A stretch of DNA of 64,000 nucleotides from Guptibacillus hwajinpoensis (GTDB taxonomy: Bacteria; Bacillota; Bacilli; Bacillales; Guptibacillaceae), in the NCBI RefSeq assembly GCF_029277305.1, contig NZ_CP119526.1, one strand, 5' to 3'. This document shows positions 36,678 to 46,318 of this stretch, piece after piece. A program made the position numbers and the translations under genes. How positions within the stretch are numbered: position 1 is the stretch's first letter; each line of letters starts with the position of its first letter. Below the pieces are notes generated by a model, which searched no databases, had not been told where the DNA came from, and saw only the letters and a program-made list of their open reading frames with translations.

Positions 36678-37484
36678 TTGAAAGAAAAATATGAACTCCT
36701 TTGCTCGTTAAAAGTGATCGAAGTGGAGATTGCGGAACTCGCTCGATATGCGAAGGAATTCGATGGGTGCTACGATCTTTTGAAGAGCAAATTGGATGAT
36801 TTATGTGCGTTCATCAATCATGAGGAGAACATTTTGAAATGGGACCAGTGGAGCGCGTTAGAGGAAGTTCAGGAACTTTCAGAGCAGCTTCGTGAAACAT
36901 CCGTTAACGCTCTATGTGACGTAGAGAAATACCAGTCCATTCGAGCTCAGCAGGCAGGACTCCCAGTTGGACAATACGTGTCGGCTTTGGCGCAGTCTGT
37001 CAGAGATGAATACCACAATTTTGGCATACATAGTGAATCAAACGTTCTGTTTATAGGATCAGGAGCCTTTCCGACAACGGCCTTAACGATTGCGAAAGAG
37101 ACAGGGGCGAATGTGATTTGCTTAGACATCGATCAGGAAGCCATTGAGTTGTCGAAGGTAGTGGCGCGTCAATCTGGTCTCGAAAATCAGATTGCGTTTC
37201 TGCATGGGGATATTAACGCTCAACATGATTTTCAAACGATTACTCATGTTTTTATTGCTTCTCTTGTGAAAGATAAACATGAAGTCATCGAGGTTCTTAA
37301 GGAGAAGGTGTGGGAAGGGACGAAGGTGATCGTTCGATTTGGAAACGGTTTGAAATCGATTTTTAATTATCCGTTCGATGACATCATCACAGGTAACTGG
37401 CTCAAGCGTTCTGTCCCTCATCTGAACAGTGACAGCATTTACGAAACACTCGTACTTGAGAAAGAGAGCAAGGTGTTGATATGA
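36678..37484 (+). CDS. cntL: Nicotianamine-synthase-like metallophore enzyme CntL
   Basis: 268 residues from the TTG at 36678 with GAGGTG 7 bases upstream (a GTG at 36669 lies inside the ribosome site). CntL transfers an aminobutyrate from S-adenosylmethionine to histidine, the first committed step of staphylopine-type metallophores. The N-terminal helical region with ...YVSALAQSVRDEY and a Rossmann-like SAM site (NVLFIGSGAFPTTALTIA) then VICLDIDQEAIELSK are typical. Overlaps cntM by four bases. No histidine racemase gene (cntK) is present in the operon, so L-histidine may be the substrate, or a racemase lies elsewhere. Confidence 0.85.
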   Translation: MKEKYELLCSLKVIEVEIAELARYAKEFDGCYDLLKSKLDDLCAFINHEENILKWDQWSALEEVQELSEQLRETSVNALCDVEKYQSIRAQQAGLPVGQYVSALAQSVRDEYHNFGIHSESNVLFIGSGAFPTTALTIAKETGANVICLDIDQEAIELSKVVARQSGLENQIAFLHGDINAQHDFQTITHVFIASLVKDKHEVIEVLKEKVWEGTKVIVRFGNGLKSIFNYPFDDIITGNWLKRSVPHLNSDSIYETLVLEKESKVLI

Positions 37485-38725
37485 GGGTACAGCATACGTT
37501 GATTGTCGGGGCAGGTCCCGCTGCGATACAAACAGCCGTTGCTGTAGCGAAGAGCTGGCAGGGAGAAGTGTCGATTGTAAATCGTAATGGATCTCATTCG
37601 AGTGAAGTACAAAATCAGCTTAAGAAATCTGGAAATGTGATTACTGCGATCGCACCTAATCGGCCTTTTCTTTCTGGCGAGGTCAAGATTGCGCATTTTT
37701 ATGATGAGTTAGCAAGCGTAGACGATCGATTTGACGCGATGGTCGTATGCGTTCCAAGCTACAGCTACCATGACGTTCTTCAGAGTCTTTGTATTGAAAA
37801 ATTAACACAGCTTCAGACGATTATTTTATTATCACCCGTAGTTGGATCGAACGATCTGGTTAGTCAGTTGGTTCGCGAATCAGGTCGTAGCATTGAGGTG
37901 ATTAGCTCTTCTACTTATTTTGCTGCTACTAAATTCTTACCTGACAGTGAAATCGTTTCGTTTACGAAGGCGGTGAAAAAGCGGATTTACCTTGCTACAA
38001 ATAAAGAAAGGGGTCTTCATCTTCACCATGTTGAGAGGTTACTAGAAGAAGCTGGTATTGAGACGGTGGTAAAGGAAAATCCGATTGATGTGGAATGTCG
38101 GAACATTACGACGTACGTTCATCCTGCGTTTTTTATCAATCGATTCTCATTGAATGAAATCTTTTCTGAGACTAAATCTCTGAAATCCCTGTACAAACTC
38201 TATCCGGAAGGACCCATTACGCAAGATACCATTAGAATTATGGTGAAACTGTGGAAGGAGATTTCCGCTCTCGTCGTGGAGCTAGGGGGAAACCCAATTA
38301 ATTTACTTCAATTTCTTAATGACGATAACTACCCTGTACACGATGAGTCGCTGTCACGGTCTGATCTAGAGGGGTTCAATGAATTCGAACCTGTTAAGCA
38401 AGAGTACTTATTATATATTCGCTATGCTTCCATCTTGATTGATCCCTTTTCAAAACCTGATTCGAATGGAGCATATTTTGATTTCTCAAAAGTACCTTAT
38501 CCACAAATTTCGAGAACGGCGTCTGGGGAATGGAGCGTACCTAGGATCCCGTTTGAAGACTATATGAATCTAGTGCAGATGCACCGGATGGGCGTCGAAA
38601 GAGGGATCAGCATGCCAGAAATCTTCCGATTGATTCAATTGTTCGAGCAGAAAGTTCACGAATGGCAATGCTTGAAAGGTGAGCCGATCAGAGGGATGAG
38701 AAGTAAGGAAAGAGAGATATTATGA
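37481..38725 (+). CDS. cntM: Opine metallophore dehydrogenase CntM
   Basis: 414 residues. N-terminal nucleotide-binding fold LIVGAGPAAIQTAVAVAK, then the opine-dehydrogenase-like body (DUF2338) with conserved SSSTYFAATKF and THVHPAFF-like (TTYVHPAFFINRF) segments. CntM condenses the CntL product with pyruvate (staphylopine) or 2-oxoglutarate (pseudopaline, bacillopaline) using NAD(P)H. Which keto acid is used here cannot be told by eye. Overlaps cntL and the following exporter gene by four bases each (ATGA), indicating one translationally coupled unit. Confidence 0.85.
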   Translation: MRVQHTLIVGAGPAAIQTAVAVAKSWQGEVSIVNRNGSHSSEVQNQLKKSGNVITAIAPNRPFLSGEVKIAHFYDELASVDDRFDAMVVCVPSYSYHDVLQSLCIEKLTQLQTIILLSPVVGSNDLVSQLVRESGRSIEVISSSTYFAATKFLPDSEIVSFTKAVKKRIYLATNKERGLHLHHVERLLEEAGIETVVKENPIDVECRNITTYVHPAFFINRFSLNEIFSETKSLKSLYKLYPEGPITQDTIRIMVKLWKEISALVVELGGNPINLLQFLNDDNYPVHDESLSRSDLEGFNEFEPVKQEYLLYIRYASILIDPFSKPDSNGAYFDFSKVPYPQISRTASGEWSVPRIPFEDYMNLVQMHRMGVERGISMPEIFRLIQLFEQKVHEWQCLKGEPIRGMRSKEREIL

Positions 38726-39600
38726 AAAATGGAGTTATCCTAGCTATTCTATCATCATTGATTTTCAGTATTATGAACGTGCTCGTCAAAAGCATAAGTG
38801 ACACCGTGCCAACTTCAGAGATCGTGTTTTTTAGAAGTTTCATAGGAACGGTTCTCATCTATTTCTTCATGAAGCGAAGCAAGGTTCAATTCTCGAGGAA
38901 AGGGATTCCATTTTTGATGTTGCGCGGCCTGTTTGGAGCGCTGTATTTACTAGCGTACTTCTATACCATTTCAAAGATTCCACTCGCTGATGCAAGCATT
39001 CTCGCGCATTTGTCACCATTCTTTGCGGTGTTCTTTTCCTATCTGTTCTTAAAAGAACGGGTTTCTAAGCGAGTCATACTGATTTTGCCTCTTGTTCTTG
39101 TTGGAGTTGTGTTGTTAACGAAGCCTGGAGCGTACTCAGCATACTCCCTTTTTGCCCTCGTTGGTGTGGCAAGTGCTCTTTTTGCAGGAGCTGCCGCAAC
39201 GAGCATTCGCTTTCTAAGTAAAGCGCATCATTCATTTGAGATCGTGTTTTATTTTTTGGCGACGGGTACTCTTGTTACCATTCCCTTGATGTGGAACAAT
39301 TTTGTGCTTCCTTCGCCTACAGAGCTGTCTATTCTAGTCGGAATTGGCGTAGTATCCCTGCTCGGGCAGGTATTCTTAACGAAGGCCTTTACACATGAAA
39401 GTGTGGTAGTCGTTGAAATCGCTCGTTATATAGGGATCGTGTTTAACATCCTGTGGGGCTTTCTTTTCTGGGCAGAGGTGCCTAGTCTACTCACTGTAAC
39501 GGGAGGAGTTCTCATCGTGACCTCATGTATCTTACTATCTCGCAAAAAACAGCCGGTAGGAAGAGCGAAAGTGTCATTTATACCAGTATGGAAAAAGTAG
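38722..39600 (+). CDS. EamA/DMT-family transporter, probable metallophore exporter
   Basis: 292 residues with ten hydrophobic segments arranged as two EamA repeats (first repeat from ILAILSSLIFSIMNVLVK, second from LFALVGVASALFAGAAATSI). Start overlaps the cntM stop. In Pseudomonas the pseudopaline exporter CntI is an EamA protein, whereas S. aureus uses an MFS exporter (CntE). Position right after cntLM makes export of the apo-metallophore the likely role. Confidence 0.85.
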   Translation: MKNGVILAILSSLIFSIMNVLVKSISDTVPTSEIVFFRSFIGTVLIYFFMKRSKVQFSRKGIPFLMLRGLFGALYLLAYFYTISKIPLADASILAHLSPFFAVFFSYLFLKERVSKRVILILPLVLVGVVLLTKPGAYSAYSLFALVGVASALFAGAAATSIRFLSKAHHSFEIVFYFLATGTLVTIPLMWNNFVLPSPTELSILVGIGVVSLLGQVFLTKAFTHESVVVVEIARYIGIVFNILWGFLFWAEVPSLLTVTGGVLIVTSCILLSRKKQPVGRAKVSFIPVWKK

Positions 39601-39721
39601 AGGATAATTAGTTATTGACGGGAGGACATCCTCTAAGTATAGTAGTTAATTGTAAATAGTAAAGGTTACGATTTGCAGGCGAGGCTTGTTCATTTAGCAT
39701 TTCGGGACTTCTCTTGGTTTT

Positions 39722-39742
39722 AAATCGTAATGATTTTGTTTT
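39722..39742. promoter_or_regulatory. Zur-like box upstream of cntA
   Basis: AAATCGTAATGATTTTGTTT has a perfect left half-site (AAATCGTAAT) of the Bacillus Zur consensus and a degenerate right half. It lies 64 bases before cntA, suggesting separate zinc-controlled transcription of the importer. Confidence 0.5.
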
Positions 39743-39805
39743 AATCGGTTCACTGCATGGTGATGGGAGCTACATAACAATCTAATACTAAAGGAGAAAA
39801 GAGTA

Positions 39806-41347
39806 ATGAAAAACAAAAAAACGATAGCGGGGCTGCTACTAGTTCTGCTATTGATCATCACAGGTTGCGCGAATGAGTCAGGGACAGAGGGAGAAGAGAA
39901 GGGTGAATCAACCTCAGAAGATAAGTCATTAACAATGTTATACAGCTTTGCCTCAGAAACGATCGATCCGCATCAAGATTTTATGGGCGTGCGTGCTGGA
40001 ATAGCGGAAACGCTCGTAAAGATCGATGAGAATCTTGAGATTCAGCCATGGCTTGCTGAATCGTGGGAGCAGAAGGACGAAACAACATGGGTCTTTACAT
40101 TAAGAGATGATGTGACGTTTCATGATGGCTCCACAATGGACGGAGAAGCGGTCAAAGCTTCGTTTGAGCGTGCCATTGAAGTGAATGAAGCTCTAGCTTC
40201 CGCTTTGAAGATTGACGAAATAAAAGTAGACGGACAGCAAGTCACCTTTAAGACAACAGAAGAGTACCCTGCTTTCTTATCAGAACTCGTTCACACGAAT
40301 GCATCGATCATTAAAGCAGATGCTGAGAATATTGGTGAACAGCCGATTGCTACGGGTGCTTTCCAAGTCGAGAATTTCTCCTCTGAAGAAAAAATCCAAC
40401 TAAAGAAATATCCCGAGTATTGGGATGGAGAGGCCAACTTGGATGATGTAACCATCACATTCAACTCCGATGGAAATGTTCGTGCCCTAGCGCTTCAATC
40501 GGGGGAAGCGGATATCGCGTATCACCTGCCTCCAGAATCATTGGAACCGATCGAGAGTAACAATGAACTGCGTGTTGAGTCGGTTGCTAGTTTACGAGTC
40601 CATTTCTTCCTCTATAATTCAGCCAAGCCTGAACTTCAGGATGTGAAAGTCCGACAAGCGCTGGATCTGTTAGTGAACAGGGAGGTTGGTGTTGAGGAAA
40701 TCATGACTGGTCATGCTACAGCTGCGAGCGGACCATTTAATCCGGATTTCAAGTTTGCAAGCGAGGAAGAGCCTGTAGCCTATGATCCTGCGAAGGCGGA
40801 GATGCTCTTAAAAGAAGCAGGCTATGAGAAAAATGCGGATGGAAACCTGGAGAAAGACGGAAAGCAACTTGAATTGACTTTAGCAACGTATGAAGGTAGG
40901 CCAGAACTTCCAATGATGGCTCAATACTTTCAGTCGGAGGCTGCTAATCTAGGAATCAAGGTGAACGTTGTGACAGTTGAGAACATTGACAGTTACCTGT
41001 GGGAGAAGCAAGAAGAATGGGATCTTGTTACCTATTCCAATTTAACGGCACCTCGCGGAGATGGTGGCTATTTCTTTAATGTAGCTTATTTGCCTGACGG
41101 TTCTTTAAATCCAGGGCAGATCAACATCCCTGAAGTGAATAACCTAACTCAGGAGCTTAACAAAGAAGCTGATCTTGAAAAACGGAATGAATTGCAGAAA
41201 CGAGCAGTTGAAATCATTCAAGAAGAGGTTTCGCAATCCTTCATTCTTCATCCTCATATTATTGTAGGGGTGAACCAACGAGTGAAGAATTGGAAGCCGG
41301 GATCAGAAGAGTATTATTTGATTACTAATGAAATGGATGTTGAATAG
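39806..41347 (+). CDS. cntA: Metallophore/nickel-peptide ABC binding lipoprotein CntA
   Basis: 513 residues, AAAGGAG before the ATG, lipobox IITGC (Cys 21). Family 5 (oligopeptide/nickel) binding protein: TIDPHQDF, AESWEQKDETTWVFTLRDDV, FHDGSTMDGEAVKASFERA. Captures the metal-loaded metallophore on the cell surface. A 200-base gap with its own Zur-like box separates it from the biosynthesis genes, and a hairpin follows before cntB. Confidence 0.85.
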   Translation: MKNKKTIAGLLLVLLLIITGCANESGTEGEEKGESTSEDKSLTMLYSFASETIDPHQDFMGVRAGIAETLVKIDENLEIQPWLAESWEQKDETTWVFTLRDDVTFHDGSTMDGEAVKASFERAIEVNEALASALKIDEIKVDGQQVTFKTTEEYPAFLSELVHTNASIIKADAENIGEQPIATGAFQVENFSSEEKIQLKKYPEYWDGEANLDDVTITFNSDGNVRALALQSGEADIAYHLPPESLEPIESNNELRVESVASLRVHFFLYNSAKPELQDVKVRQALDLLVNREVGVEEIMTGHATAASGPFNPDFKFASEEEPVAYDPAKAEMLLKEAGYEKNADGNLEKDGKQLELTLATYEGRPELPMMAQYFQSEAANLGIKVNVVTVENIDSYLWEKQEEWDLVTYSNLTAPRGDGGYFFNVAYLPDGSLNPGQINIPEVNNLTQELNKEADLEKRNELQKRAVEIIQEEVSQSFILHPHIIVGVNQRVKNWKPGSEEYYLITNEMDVE

Positions 41348-41353
41348 ACGAAG

Positions 41354-41386
41354 AGTGAAAGTATCTTTTGATGCTTTCACTTTTCT
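41354..41386 (+). terminator. Attenuator-like hairpin between cntA and cntB
   Basis: Stem AGTGAAAG/CTTTCACT followed by TTTTC. Likely partial terminator giving more binding protein than permease. Confidence 0.65.
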
Positions 41387-41423
41387 CGTGGAACGATCAT
41401 TTATAGGTTAGAAGGTGAACAAT

Positions 41424-42374
41424 ATGAAACAATTTCTACTCATTATCGGATCGAGAATGCTTCAATTGGTTATCATGGTTCTGGTTCTCTCTCTAATCAC
41501 TTTTCTATTAATGAAGATTACTCCGGGAGATCCGATCAGAACCATGTTGAAGGTAGACGATATGGCTGCAACGAAAGCAGATGAGGAACAGTTAATGCAG
41601 GAATACAAATTTGACCGGCCCATTCTTGAACAGTATGGCGAGTGGGTCATTGGTGTTCTTCAACTGGATCTAGGTGAATCTTTGATTTCCAAAAGACCGG
41701 TTTTGGACCTGATTCTAGAAAAGCTGCCGGCGACTCTTTCTTTATCCATCGGCGGTTTGGTTGTGCTTTTTATCATAGCCGTGCCGATGGGGATGCTGGG
41801 AGCGATTTATGAAGGGCGATGGCCGGATTATCTAAGCAGGTGGACCGCTTTGACGGGGGCTTCGATCCCCAGTTTTTGGCTTGGTCTCATGTTGATTTAT
41901 GTTTTCTCTTTGCAATTGAATCTTCTGCCTGTGATGGGAAAGGCGACACTCGCTCACTTTATTCTGCCTTCCGTCACACTTGGGGTCGCCATGGCTCCCC
42001 TTTATATTAGGCTATTGCGTGAGCGTTTAATCGCTACACTGCAAAGCTCGTACATCGAAGCCGCTAAAGCACGGGGATTAAGGAAGAATCGAATCATTTT
42101 CTCTCATGCTTTAAGGGGAAGTCTAATCCCGCTCGTTACGATGTTCGGATTAAGCATTGGTAGCCTTCTCGGCGGTGTAACCGTTATTGAGATCCTCTTC
42201 TCGTGGCCTGGAATGGGGGAGTTGATCGTGAACGCAGTGATGGAGCGTGATTACCCTGTGATCCAGGGCTATATTCTGATCATTGGCTTTCTTGTTGTTC
42301 TATCCAACCTAGTGGTGGATTTCATGTACATCATCATCAATCCTCAACTAAACAATGGAAAGGAGTCCATGTGA
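41424..42374 (+). CDS. cntB: ABC permease CntB
   Basis: 316 residues from the ATG at 41424 (AGAAGGTG 6 bases upstream; the frame opens at a GTG at 41415). Typical DppB/NikB permease: FLLMKITPGDP near the N-terminus, six hydrophobic segments, and the EAA loop EAAKARGLRKNRIIFSHAL. Ends with TGA sharing a base with the cntC ATG. Confidence 0.85.
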   Translation: MKQFLLIIGSRMLQLVIMVLVLSLITFLLMKITPGDPIRTMLKVDDMAATKADEEQLMQEYKFDRPILEQYGEWVIGVLQLDLGESLISKRPVLDLILEKLPATLSLSIGGLVVLFIIAVPMGMLGAIYEGRWPDYLSRWTALTGASIPSFWLGLMLIYVFSLQLNLLPVMGKATLAHFILPSVTLGVAMAPLYIRLLRERLIATLQSSYIEAAKARGLRKNRIIFSHALRGSLIPLVTMFGLSIGSLLGGVTVIEILFSWPGMGELIVNAVMERDYPVIQGYILIIGFLVVLSNLVVDFMYIIINPQLNNGKESM

Positions 42375-43222
42375 TGAAAACAGCCGTTATCCGAACATCG
42401 TTGTCACTAGGAAACGTCAATCTAGTCCTCGGCCTTCTGCTCGCCGTCTTCATCATGGTTGTGACGCTGATTGGTGGGGCGCTTGTTCCTCATGATCCTT
42501 TTCTAGTCGATATGGGGAATAGACTGCAAGATTCCTCTGCAACCCATTGGCTGGGTACCGATCAGCTTGGTCGGGATATACTTGCTAGAATCGTATATGG
42601 CGCCAAACTCACCATTGGACTAGGTACCTTTGCGATCGTTGTCGCCATTCTGATTGGCGTGCCAGTTGGTCTCATCTCCGGGTATATTGGAGGTAAAGTG
42701 GATGCCATTCTCATGAGAATCGTAGATGGTATCTTATCGTTTCCTGATTTCATCCTGGCGATTGCGATTGCTGGTATCCTTGGACCAAATCTAACGAACC
42801 TACTTATTGCGATCGTTCTTGTTAGATGGATTGTGTACGCGCGCGTCGTCCGCGGACTTGTTCTCACGGAAAAACAGAAGGAATATGTTCTCGTCTCGCA
42901 AACAGCGAATTCAAGTTCTTTGAAGACGATTCGCATGCACATCTTGCCCCAAGTGATACCAGATATTATTGTTATGGCAGCCATTGATGTTGGAAAAGTG
43001 ATTCTTCTCGTGTCTTCCTTTTCCTATATCGGTCTAGGCGCACAACCGCCGATCCCAGAATGGGGAGCTATGCTTAATGACGGCAGAAGTTACTTTCAGG
43101 TGAAACCTTTGTTAATGGTTTACCCTGGGATAGCGATCATGCTAACCGTGCTTTGTTTTAACCTTTTAGGAGATGGTCTGAAAAGTCAGTTTGATATTCG
43201 AAGAGGGAGGGGCCGGATTTGA
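42374..43222 (+). CDS. cntC: ABC permease CntC
   Basis: 282 residues from the ATG at 42374, with AAAGGAG upstream inside cntB. DppC/NikC type: HWLGTDQLGRDILARIVYGA and a variant EAA loop (VSQTANSSSLKTIRMHILPQ). Partner of CntB; overlaps cntD by four bases. Confidence 0.85.
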   Translation: MKTAVIRTSLSLGNVNLVLGLLLAVFIMVVTLIGGALVPHDPFLVDMGNRLQDSSATHWLGTDQLGRDILARIVYGAKLTIGLGTFAIVVAILIGVPVGLISGYIGGKVDAILMRIVDGILSFPDFILAIAIAGILGPNLTNLLIAIVLVRWIVYARVVRGLVLTEKQKEYVLVSQTANSSSLKTIRMHILPQVIPDIIVMAAIDVGKVILLVSSFSYIGLGAQPPIPEWGAMLNDGRSYFQVKPLLMVYPGIAIMLTVLCFNLLGDGLKSQFDIRRGRGRI

Positions 43223-44037
43223 GTAACAGTTTACTGACGGTTAACAACTTAACCATTGAAAGCAGGAGCGGCGAACTCTTACTTAAAGGCATCGATATGG
43301 AAATTGAGAAAGGGGAAATGGCTGCTTTGATCGGGGAAAGTGGAAGCGGAAAAAGTTTGACCGCGAGAGCGATCCTCGGAATTCTACCTGAAGAGATGAC
43401 GGTGGAAGGGCAGATTTTGTATAAAGGGCAGGACTTAGTGAAGCTGAGTAGAAACGAGCATTATCAATTACTTGGTAAAGAAATCGGCATCATCTTTCAG
43501 GACTACCGTGGAAGCTTTACACCTTATATCAAGATTGGAAAACAACTAATCGAAACGATCCGTACTCATCAATCCATCTCCAAAAAGGCAGCGAAAGAAG
43601 CGGCTCTTCTTGCACTGGCAGAAACGGGTTTGGATCCCAAGCGGGTCTATCATAGCTATCCCTTTCAATTGAGCGGAGGCCAAGTGCAGCGTGCAGCCAT
43701 CTCAATGACCCTAGCGCTAAAACCGAACATTCTCATTTGTGATGAAGTGACGACAGCATTAGATTTGATGAATGGTGAAAAGGTGCTGAAGTATATTGAT
43801 AAAGCCCGTAAAGAAACGGACTGTGCCGTTTTGATGATTACGCATGATCTTGCACAAGCGTATAAGTGGTCTGACCGAATTCATGTGATGTATGAGGGAG
43901 TGATCGTGGAAGATGGGCCCACAGAGCAAATCCGATTCCACCATCAACACCCCTACACGAAAAAGCTTTGTTCCTCGTTATTGTCACTTCCCGAGGAACG
44001 ACAAGCATCGACGACTGAAGGCGTGTATTCTCTATGA
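43219..44037 (+). CDS. cntD: ABC ATPase CntD
   Basis: 272 residues from a TTG at 43219 with GGGAGGGG 7 bases upstream. Walker A GESGSGKS, Q-loop FQDYRGSF, signature LSGGQVQRA, Walker B ILICDEVTTALD and H-loop ITHD are complete. First of the two OppD/F-type ATPases powering the importer. Confidence 0.9.
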   Translation: MSNSLLTVNNLTIESRSGELLLKGIDMEIEKGEMAALIGESGSGKSLTARAILGILPEEMTVEGQILYKGQDLVKLSRNEHYQLLGKEIGIIFQDYRGSFTPYIKIGKQLIETIRTHQSISKKAAKEAALLALAETGLDPKRVYHSYPFQLSGGQVQRAAISMTLALKPNILICDEVTTALDLMNGEKVLKYIDKARKETDCAVLMITHDLAQAYKWSDRIHVMYEGVIVEDGPTEQIRFHHQHPYTKKLCSSLLSLPEERQASTTEGVYSL

Positions 44038-44807
44038 GCATTCTCGTAGTAGACAACCTATCAAAACAGTATTCGAAAAACGTGCACGCTTTGAAACAGT
44101 TATCTTTTTCGCTAGAACAAGGTGAGTCTCTTGGAATCGTTGGAGAGAGTGGGAGCGGAAAAAGTACATTAGCCAAAATCTTGATTGGTCTAGAAACCTA
44201 TCAGGATGGAGGGATCACCTTTCAAGGAAGTCCGATTGCGCCTAAGAAACGTGCTCCCTTAAGAGCGTACCGTAAGAATGTCCAGATGATTTTCCAAGAC
44301 GCCGCCAGTGCCTTAAACCCTAAGCTTCCCATTTGGAAAAGCCTGCTAGAACAACTTAAGAATTACAAAGAATTCACACCTTCTTTTATTGATGTGGAGG
44401 GACTTTCAGATAAAGATATTGCAAGAGAACTTCTAGGCCTAGTTGGTCTTGATAGTAGTCTAGCCGATCGTTACCCAGGCGAACTTAGCGGAGGTCAAAA
44501 GCAACGAGTAAGTATCGCAAGAGCAATCAGTCTTGAACCATCACTCCTCATTTGCGATGAACCAACTGCGAGTCTGGATGTGACGGTTCAAGTTCAAATT
44601 CTTACTCTCTTAAAAAAACTACAGCAACAATTAAACATAACGATCCTATTTATCTCGCATGACATGAGGGCGGTCACCTTTCTATGTGAGAGGATTATCG
44701 TCCTGAAGGAAGGGTCGATGGTTGACCAGTTTGAACTAGGTAAGCTTTATGAGCATGAAAGGAATCCTTATACAAAGGCTTTGCTAAACGCTGCATCTCT
44801 GGATTGA
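44034..44807 (+). CDS. cntF: ABC ATPase CntF
   Basis: 257 residues, start overlapping the cntD stop. Walker A GESGSGKST, signature LSGGQKQRVSIARA, Walker B LLICDEPTASLD, switch His in FISHD. Second ATPase of the metallophore importer and last core gene of the cnt set. Confidence 0.9.
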   Translation: MSILVVDNLSKQYSKNVHALKQLSFSLEQGESLGIVGESGSGKSTLAKILIGLETYQDGGITFQGSPIAPKKRAPLRAYRKNVQMIFQDAASALNPKLPIWKSLLEQLKNYKEFTPSFIDVEGLSDKDIARELLGLVGLDSSLADRYPGELSGGQKQRVSIARAISLEPSLLICDEPTASLDVTVQVQILTLLKKLQQQLNITILFISHDMRAVTFLCERIIVLKEGSMVDQFELGKLYEHERNPYTKALLNAASLD

Positions 44808-44871
44808 CGTTGTGATTTTCTACTCGTTTGCCGTGAGTTGCTGAGTTTGAAGAATAGTGAAGGAGAATACT

Positions 44872-46251
44872 ATGAAGATAGGATCACCATCGTTAGAAAT
44901 AAAGAAAGCCTGCAGCCATAAAGAATACCTTCTATTAGCCCTCCCGCTCGTCATTTCAGGGATCTCAACTCCGCTGCTCGGCGCAGTTGACACGGCAGTT
45001 GTCGGACGTATGCCCGATCCGGTCTCCATTGGGGGAGTGGCGATTGGTGCAGTTATCTTTAACACGATGTACTGGCTGCTAGGATTCTTAAGGGTTAGCA
45101 CTAGCGGCTTTACATCGCAGGCAGAAGGGCTTAAGGATCAGAAGGAGATGCTGTTAACTTTTTTCAGACCGATGATCGTTGCCTTTCTGTTCGGTTTGCT
45201 TTTTCTCGTTTTGCAGGCGCCAATCTTGCATCTCTCATTAATGATGATGGGAGGAAGTGAAGCCGTTTCAGAAATTGCTGCATCTTACTTTTCCATTCGG
45301 ATTTATGGAGCACCCTTCATTCTGGCAAGCTATGTGATGATCGGCTGGCTCATCGGAATGGGGAAAGTCCGGCTGGCACTCGCCACCCAGGTGCTAATGA
45401 ATGTTCTCAATATTATTCTGGACGTTGTCTTTGTGCTCGGATTTGGAATGGGCGTCACTGGTGTAGCTACCGCAACACTGATCTCTGAAGTAACCGCCGT
45501 CATGTTTGGCGCAATCGTCATCTATCGCTCAATCAAACCAGGACTTAAGGAAATTCGGTGGAGAATGCTGTCTGAGCTTGAACCGCTTCAAAAGATGTTC
45601 AAAGTGAACAGAGACTTGTTTCTCCGCACAATATGCCTCCTGACCATGACAATCATCTTCACTTCCAAAGGAGCGAGTTTGGGCGAAGTGATCCTCGCGG
45701 GCAATGCCATCCTTTTGCAAATTCATTATATAATGGCTTATTTGCTCGGAGGGTTTGCGAATGCTTCAAGTATCCTCGTCGGAAGGTCGATCGGAAGTAA
45801 GAATCGTCCACTCTACACCCGTGCGTTTCACTTATCAGCACTATGGGGAGTGGGATCTGCTGTCTTTCTCTCCCTCCTGATGGTGTTATGGGGCGAGGAA
45901 ATCGTGAGTCTCTTTACGACAATCGGCGAAGTGCAGACGGCCGCATATGACCAGCTCATTTGGATCGTCATCTTCCCCATACTCGGTTTTTGGGGGCTAC
46001 AGCTTGAAGGACTATTCTCAGGGGCCACCCAAGCGGCACCAGTTCGAGACTCAATTCTTCTTGCCCTGCTTCTGTTTCTGCCGACAATCTGGCTGACGGT
46101 TCCGATCTTAGGGAATAGGGGAATTTGGTTAAGCTTTGTTCTGTTCAGTTTCGGTCGGTCATTATTTTTATCGCTGTATATACCAAAGTTAGGGAGAATG
46201 AGTTTTGAGGACAAAGTAGAAGAATTCTCACCCCGGAAGCTATCATCCTGA
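44872..46251 (+). CDS. MATE-family (DinF-like) efflux transporter
   Basis: 459 residues from the ATG at 44872 with GAAGGAGA upstream; twelve hydrophobic segments. The N-terminal GAVDTAVVGRMPDPVSIGGVAIGAVIF is typical of DinF-like MATE proteins. It follows cntF by 64 bases without a terminator between them and shares the operon's terminator at 46282. Proton- or sodium-coupled drug export is the family role; in this context it may export the metallophore or recycle it. Confidence 0.85.
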   Translation: MKIGSPSLEIKKACSHKEYLLLALPLVISGISTPLLGAVDTAVVGRMPDPVSIGGVAIGAVIFNTMYWLLGFLRVSTSGFTSQAEGLKDQKEMLLTFFRPMIVAFLFGLLFLVLQAPILHLSLMMMGGSEAVSEIAASYFSIRIYGAPFILASYVMIGWLIGMGKVRLALATQVLMNVLNIILDVVFVLGFGMGVTGVATATLISEVTAVMFGAIVIYRSIKPGLKEIRWRMLSELEPLQKMFKVNRDLFLRTICLLTMTIIFTSKGASLGEVILAGNAILLQIHYIMAYLLGGFANASSILVGRSIGSKNRPLYTRAFHLSALWGVGSAVFLSLLMVLWGEEIVSLFTTIGEVQTAAYDQLIWIVIFPILGFWGLQLEGLFSGATQAAPVRDSILLALLLFLPTIWLTVPILGNRGIWLSFVLFSFGRSLFLSLYIPKLGRMSFEDKVEEFSPRKLSS

Positions 46252-46281
46252 ATCGATCATGAGGTAGAAGGATTCAATCAC

Positions 46282-46308
46282 AAAAAACCACCGTCCTGGT
46301 GGTTTTTT
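46282..46308. terminator. Bidirectional terminator
   Basis: AAAAAACCACC/GGTGGTTTTTT stem between the MATE gene and the convergent MarR gene. Confidence 0.85.
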
Positions 46309-46318
46309 GTGTGTGGTG

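Noticed and set aside
42562..42984. 140-codon minus-strand frame inside cntC
   Set aside because: Shadow of a strongly supported permease gene in the opposite strand.
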